Notes under the pieces: generated by a model
Told to the model about the DNA's origin: nothing
Seen by the model: the letters and a program-made list of their open reading frames with translations, nothing else
Database searches by the model: none
In this document: piece by piece, positions 52,890 to 56,468 of the stretch
Position numbering within the stretch: the stretch's first letter is position 1
How the letters are laid out: the number at the start of each line of letters is the position of its first letter
Assembly (NCBI GenBank): GCA_964520785.1
Contig: CAZFQG010000012.1
Coordinates: forward strand, 1 to 56,468
Reading direction: 5' to 3'
Source of the DNA: CAZFQG01 sp964520785
Lineage (GTDB): Bacteria; Planctomycetota; Planctomycetia; Pirellulales; Thermoguttaceae
Length of the DNA: 56,468 nt
Position numbers and translations under genes: made by a program

Positions 52890-53744
52890 CTATTTCCCGC
52901 AGTAGTCGATCGCCCTGGCGATCTCGGTCTGCAGATCGCCGCGCCGAACGATCCGGTCGATGAATCCGTGCTCCAGGAGAAACTCGCTGGTTTGAAATCC
53001 CTTCGGCAGTTCGATCCGGATCGTCGCCTTGATGGTTCTCGGCCCGGCGAAACCGATCAGTGCGCGGGGTTCGGCGAAGATGACGTCTCCCAACGACGCG
53101 AAACTCGCGGCTACCCCTCCCATCGTCGGATTGGTCAAAACGGAAATGAAGAACCCACCGGCGCCGTCGAATCGGGCCAGCGCGGCGGAAACCTTCGCCA
53201 TCTGCATCAGCGAAAGCATTCCTTCATGCATCCGCGCGCCCCCGCCGGAACCGGAAACGATAACCAGAGGCAGTTTCTCTTCGGTCGCCCGTTCGATGGT
53301 CCGGGTGAGCTTTTCGCCAACGACCGAGCCCATGCTTCCCATGATGAATGAGGAATCGGTCACGCCGAAGGCGATGCGCCGCGCGCGAATCATCCCGCAA
53401 CCCACGACCGCCGCGTCGCGCAGTCCGGTCCGTTCCTGTTCCGCCTTGAGCCGATCCCGGTAGGGCTTCTTGTCGACGAAGCCGAGCGGATCCGTCGGAG
53501 TTAGCTCGGCGTCCCACTCCTCGAAGGTTCCCTCGTCCAGCAACTGCTCGATCCGTTTCCTCGCCGTCACCGGCCAGTGGTAATCGCACTCGGGACAGAC
53601 ACCCAGCAGTTCTTCCGCCCGTTTGCAGAAGATGATCTCCTGGCACCCCGGACAGCGCCGCCATAAACCCTCGGGAACCCCCCGCTTGGGACGTTGGACG
53701 ATCTTCGCCCAATTCTTCGGGTTGATCTTTTCTTTTTCGGCCAT
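52890..53744 (-). CDS. accD: acetyl-CoA carboxylase carboxyltransferase subunit beta
   Basis: 284 residues, normal length. AccD with AccA transfers the carboxyl group from carboxybiotin to acetyl-CoA to give malonyl-CoA, the first step of fatty-acid synthesis. The N-terminal zinc ribbon has Cys31, Cys34, Cys50 and Cys53. The crotonase-like core contains GSMGSVVGEKLTR, SGSGGGARMHEGMLSLMQM and PTMGGVAASFASLGD, and RTIKATIRIELPKGFQ near the end. AGAGG lies about 8 bases before the ATG. It lies 38 bases after the phosphatase-like gene. Confidence 0.95.
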   Translation of the reverse strand: MAEKEKINPKNWAKIVQRPKRGVPEGLWRRCPGCQEIIFCKRAEELLGVCPECDYHWPVTARKRIEQLLDEGTFEEWDAELTPTDPLGFVDKKPYRDRLKAEQERTGLRDAAVVGCGMIRARRIAFGVTDSSFIMGSMGSVVGEKLTRTIERATEEKLPLVIVSGSGGGARMHEGMLSLMQMAKVSAALARFDGAGGFFISVLTNPTMGGVAASFASLGDVIFAEPRALIGFAGPRTIKATIRIELPKGFQTSEFLLEHGFIDRIVRRGDLQTEIARAIDYCGK

Positions 53745-53782
53745 GAAATACCTCTTGACCTTCCGTTGTCTTCCGCGCGGGG

Positions 53783-54355
53783 TTAAACCAAAGCCGGCTG
53801 GGTTCCCTCAAGGATCTCCCAGGAGCCGTGCGTGCCCACGGTTTTCCAGAGGTCACCGATTGCTCCGCCGTTGACACAGTGGCGAACCAGTGATGCCGCC
53901 GGCTCGGGAACGACCAGGGCAATTCTTCCCTCTTTGTGTTTTCTTTGCAACTTCGCAACCGCGGTCAAAATCCGCTTCTCGACTTCATCGAGCATCTCAC
54001 CACCCGGAGGGCAAACGCTCCTCGGCTGCTCCTGCCATTGCCGGTAGACCTTAGACTGTTTCGTCTTGACATCCTCTACGGCCATCCCTTGCCACAACCC
54101 ATGGTCGAGGTTCGCCAGCTTCTCCAGCGGTTTCCATTTGACGTTCAACGTCTCCGCGATGACCTTCGCGGTTTCGATGGCCGGTTCTTGAGGAGACGCA
54201 TAGATCGCATCCAGACCGATCGCGCGGACCGCTTCGGCCAGTTGCCGTGCTTCCCCCTGACCGGTCTCGTTCAGTGGAACGTCCAGGTCGCCTTGAATAC
54301 GCGATTCCTCGTCGTAATCGGTCGAACCGGGGCGAATCAGTACGATTTGAACCAT
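53783..54355 (-). CDS. histidine-phosphatase-fold protein lacking the catalytic residues
   Basis: 190 residues from ATG 54355 (the open frame goes back to 54541, inside rpe). The fold of the phosphoglycerate mutase family is clear: MVQIVLIRPGSTDYDEESR, PLNETGQGEARQLAEAVRA, YASPQEPAIETAKVIAE, LDHGLWQGM and a late VVPEP strand. The key residues, however, are changed: the phospho-accepting histidine of RHG is Pro9, the SPLxRA arginine is Pro58, the family glutamate position is Asn82, and the second histidine is Glu151. Arg8 is kept. It is therefore probably not a phosphatase; a binding or regulatory role is more likely. It sits between rpe (67 bases upstream) and accD (38 bases downstream). Confidence 0.82.
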   Translation of the reverse strand: MVQIVLIRPGSTDYDEESRIQGDLDVPLNETGQGEARQLAEAVRAIGLDAIYASPQEPAIETAKVIAETLNVKWKPLEKLANLDHGLWQGMAVEDVKTKQSKVYRQWQEQPRSVCPPGGEMLDEVEKRILTAVAKLQRKHKEGRIALVVPEPAASLVRHCVNGGAIGDLWKTVGTHGSWEILEGTQPALV

Positions 54356-54422
54356 TTTTTCTGCTTTACCAATGTTGCGAATAAAAGTGTGGGGTCGGTC
54401 GCCGCGCAGCAACGTACGACGT

Positions 54423-55115
54423 TTACGCTCGCGCCGCCGCCAGCGAGAGGAGAGCCGCCATTCGCTCCTTGTAGTCCGGATGGCCCAAAATGGCCGTTCC
54501 CATGACGAGAAGGTCGGCGCCGGCTTCCGCGCACGAACCAATAGTCTCTTCGTTGACTCCGCCGTCGACGGAAAGTAACACGCGACCGCCGGTTAACTCG
54601 CGAAGCCGCCGGAGCTTCCGCAAGGCGACCCGGTCGAACTCCTGTCCTCCGAAACCCGGCATGACGCTCATGACGAGAATCAGATCGCACTCGTTGGCGA
54701 ACGGCTCCACGGCGCTCACCGGAGTGGGGGGGTTCAATGACAATCCCGCCGCCGCGCCCAGATCGCGGATCGACTCCAAAATGGAGATCGGCTCCGGGAC
54801 GACCTCGATGTGAACCGTCAAGAAATCGGCCCCGGCATCGCGGAATGGGGCAATGTACTTTTTCGGATCCGAGATCATCAGATGGACGTCCAGCGGTAAA
54901 TCGGTAACCCCCCGAATCGCCTGCACCACGGGAATCCCGAAGCTGAGATTCGGCACGAAGTGACCGTCCATGATATCGAGATGTAGAACGCGAGCACCGG
55001 ACGCTTCAAGCCGGTGGATTTCCCGCGCGACGTTCGCGAAATCACACGCCAATAGCGAGGGACCCAGAACTGGTGCCTGGGTCTGGAGATCGGCAAGTAA
55101 TTCAGCGGAACTCAT
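54423..55115 (-). CDS. rpe: ribulose-phosphate 3-epimerase
   Basis: 230 residues, normal length. Interconverts ribulose 5-phosphate and xylulose 5-phosphate in the pentose phosphate pathway. It carries the TIM-barrel signatures PSLLACDFANV, LHLDIMDGHFVPN with metal-binding histidine and aspartate, DVHLMI, and the phosphate-binding VMSVMPGFGGQ and LSVDGGVNEET. It begins the four-gene minus-strand operon. A promoter candidate lies at 55181-55209. Confidence 0.95.
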   Translation of the reverse strand: MSSAELLADLQTQAPVLGPSLLACDFANVAREIHRLEASGARVLHLDIMDGHFVPNLSFGIPVVQAIRGVTDLPLDVHLMISDPKKYIAPFRDAGADFLTVHIEVVPEPISILESIRDLGAAAGLSLNPPTPVSAVEPFANECDLILVMSVMPGFGGQEFDRVALRKLRRLRELTGGRVLLSVDGGVNEETIGSCAEAGADLLVMGTAILGHPDYKERMAALLSLAAARA

Positions 55116-55180
55116 AAAACCCGTTGTCGGTGACCATCCCCGTCCGGAAAATGCACAGGGAAGAGACGAACAAAAGGATT

Positions 55181-55209
55181 ATTCTAACCAGCCAACCGGT
55201 CCAAGTCAG
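55181..55209 (-). promoter_or_regulatory. possible sigma-70 promoter of the rpe-accD-lolD operon
   Basis: On the minus strand CTGACT (55204-55209), a 17-base spacer and TAGAAT (55181-55186; five of six matches to the -10 consensus). Predicted transcription start about 60 bases before the rpe ATG. Confidence 0.42.
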
Positions 55210-55382
55210 CCCTCAACCCTCCAAAATCGCGAATGGGGAGAACCAACACCTTTCAGAGCTGCTCAATATCCCTCCAAAGTGCAGCCCTGACCCACTGATC
55301 CCGTCTTCGCAAATCCATATCCTTATCGGCCCCGCATTATCCCGAATCCGGAAAAATCCGGTTGCGAGGCAAGAAACGACAA

Positions 55383-55415
55383 ACGGCCGCAAGTCGAACG
55401 AGTGTTCGCGGCCGT
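55383..55415 (-). terminator. terminator of the HNH gene
   Basis: A two-part stem: ACGGCCG (55383-55389) pairs with CGGCCGT (55409-55415), and inside it CGAAC (55395-55399) pairs with GTTCG (55404-55408). On the minus strand it is followed by a T-rich run (TTGTCGTTTCTT). It lies about 55 bases after the HNH stop. Confidence 0.6.
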
Positions 55416-55471
55416 ACGTGAAAGGCGAAGGAGCCCATTAGTGCCCCCCTCCCACTAGGCCGTTTGTCTGG

Positions 55472-56065
55472 CTAATCCTGCAATTCGACCGTCCAATATG
55501 CCTCGCTGACGAAGTTGGACCAGCTCTCCAGCCGGGCAAAGTTCGGACCGGCGTAGAAGGGACTCCACGAAGGCCGAATTGGACGATGCAATAGCTTCAT
55601 ACCCGCTTGAGAGGGAGTTTGCCCCCCCTTCTTTCCGTTGCACCGAATGCATGCGAGCACGCAGTTTTCCCAAACAGTCAAACCGCCGAGCGACCGTGGG
55701 ACGACGTGGTCAATCGTAAGATCTTCACTGGGAAATCGCCGCCCGCAGTACTGGCAGGTGTGCCGGTCTCGTTTGAACAGGTTTCTCCGACTGAATGCCA
55801 CTTTGGGGGGAGGAAGCCGGTCGTAGCGGTTCAGTGTCACCACCTCCGGAACGCGGAGGAAGAAGCGGACGGCACGAACTCCAGGCTCACCATCGCGCGG
55901 GCGCAACTTCGACCATTGGGTCCAATCGTAGGTCTGGTAGTCCGACGGCTCTACAACCCGGGCGGTACCGCTAAAAACCATCACGATGGCTCTCGCCACC
56001 GAGGTGACGTTTACCGGTTGCCAGTTCCGATTCAAAATCAAAGTGGGGCGCTGTAAGACGTTCAT
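55472..56065 (-). CDS. HNH endonuclease family protein
   Basis: 197 residues from ATG 56065 (an upstream TTG at 56077 would add four; AGGAGA lies 14 bases before the ATG). The N-terminus MNVLQRPTLILNRNWQPVNV matches a widespread group of HNH proteins. The nuclease core is CQYCG, then LTIDHVVPRSLGG with the HNH histidine and asparagine in ENCVLACIRCNGKKGG; the two CxxC pairs bind a structural zinc. These proteins are often found beside housekeeping genes and have no proven role. No phage or integrase genes are near. Likely monocistronic, with its own terminator. Confidence 0.88.
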   Translation of the reverse strand: MNVLQRPTLILNRNWQPVNVTSVARAIVMVFSGTARVVEPSDYQTYDWTQWSKLRPRDGEPGVRAVRFFLRVPEVVTLNRYDRLPPPKVAFSRRNLFKRDRHTCQYCGRRFPSEDLTIDHVVPRSLGGLTVWENCVLACIRCNGKKGGQTPSQAGMKLLHRPIRPSWSPFYAGPNFARLESWSNFVSEAYWTVELQD

Positions 56066-56468
56066 GGATATGAGCAAATCTCCTGGTACGCCCTAGACAT
56101 GCCCTTTTTCGGCCTGGTTCAGAGGGATTTCCGTGGCATGTCCTGGTCTTCACATTCTGTATTTTGGATTCCAATCTTACAAGATGGTCGCTCAAAATTC
56201 GCCAATTCCAGCCAGCCGCACCTCACCACGCATCCGCTTTGGGCGTTCCTTTGCCCATTGGGAAAGCGCGCGGTCCGCTGGTGAATCCGTTCCACTCTTG
56301 CGCGCTTGTTATACCGCCAGTTATACCGTCACGGCACAACTGTGTCAACAAAGACTTTTTCTTCTCTTTCTTTTGTTTGATTATTGTTAAGGATACTCGC
56401 ACCCAGCGCGCATGGGCGCATTTCGCACTTTGTAGGGCTCACGAGGCCTGTTTGTAGGCGTTGCTGCC
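56066..56468. other. right-edge region without recognised genes
   Basis: 403 bases to the window edge. It includes an AT-rich stretch around 56350-56400 and weak promoter-like sequences for the HNH gene. No RNA gene or frame with coding character was recognised. Confidence 0.45.

Larger units (their letters stand above)
55116..55471. other. intergenic region between the HNH gene and rpe
   Basis: 356 bases. It contains a terminator for the HNH gene (55383-55415) and a promoter candidate for the rpe operon (55181-55209). Nothing else was recognised. Confidence 0.45.

Noticed and set aside
55472..56065. HNH gene as part of a phage, intron or restriction system
   Set aside because: No integrase, methylase, intron or phage genes are nearby, and the NRNWQPVNV group is a common chromosomal family.

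Overview
This is a GC-rich draft-assembly segment (it contains runs of 100 N and 10 N) that reads as a planctomycete, probably from the Pirellulales/Planctomycetia side. The evidence is the combination of protein families: two DUF1559 proteins with type IV pilin-like N-termini, seven secreted proteins ending in dockerin-like calcium repeats plus a PEP-CTERM sorting tail, a PKD/RTX giant with an LEPR-type motif (LEQRCLLS), a DUF6666 protein, a DUF1573 protein, planctomycete-style multihaem cytochrome lipoproteins and an HNH protein with an NRNWQPVNV N-terminus. Identification is by recognition of sequence motifs only; no database search was possible.

Layout. 1-2233 (+): the tail of a DUF502 membrane protein, a short-chain dehydrogenase and an O-methyltransferase. 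2620-9870 (+): four PEP-CTERM/dockerin proteins; the first two are a tandem duplicate, with an assembly gap in the first. 9888-13262 (-): a PKD/RTX surface protein. 13749-21790 (+): a PQQ-propeller protein, a glycerophosphodiesterase-LamG-PEP-CTERM protein and, overlapping it by ATGA, an M14 peptidase/BPL_N fusion. 21960-32228 (-): a di-haem HzsA-like protein, a lipoprotein, a DUF1559 protein and two paralogous PEP-CTERM proteins. 32839-36459 (-): a small cysteine-rich protein, a tetrahaem lipoprotein and a DUF1573 protein broken by a 10-N gap. 37078-38472 (+): DUF6666. 38770-42740 (-): a DUF1559 protein with an apparent frameshift, a lipoprotein and a GH10-like hydrolase. 42966-47250 (+): housekeeping genes ispD, tyrS and an rmlD-like reductase. 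47359-48678 (-): a secretin-like protein. 49050-52105 (+): an mlaE-mlaF-mlaD lipid-transport operon. 52206-56065 (-): HNH protein, then rpe, a degenerate histidine phosphatase, accD and lolD as an apparent operon.

How it fits together. The first three quarters is a cell-surface and extracellular-matrix region: modular secreted proteins that share beta-sandwich modules, discoidin-like motifs, dockerin repeats and a common sorting tail. The exosortase that would process the PEP-CTERM tails is not in this window. The last quarter is core metabolism and envelope maintenance (isoprenoid, tyrosyl-tRNA, lipid transport, fatty-acid initiation, pentose phosphate).

The points most worth a second look are: a matched two-box promoter architecture in front of the two paralogous PEP-CTERM genes at 27925 and 30240; a histidine-phosphatase-fold protein that has lost its catalytic residues but sits in a core operon; a repeated HLNDGxYGN motif that links the di-haem protein to its PEP-CTERM neighbours; and a probable single-base frameshift at the start of the second DUF1559 gene.
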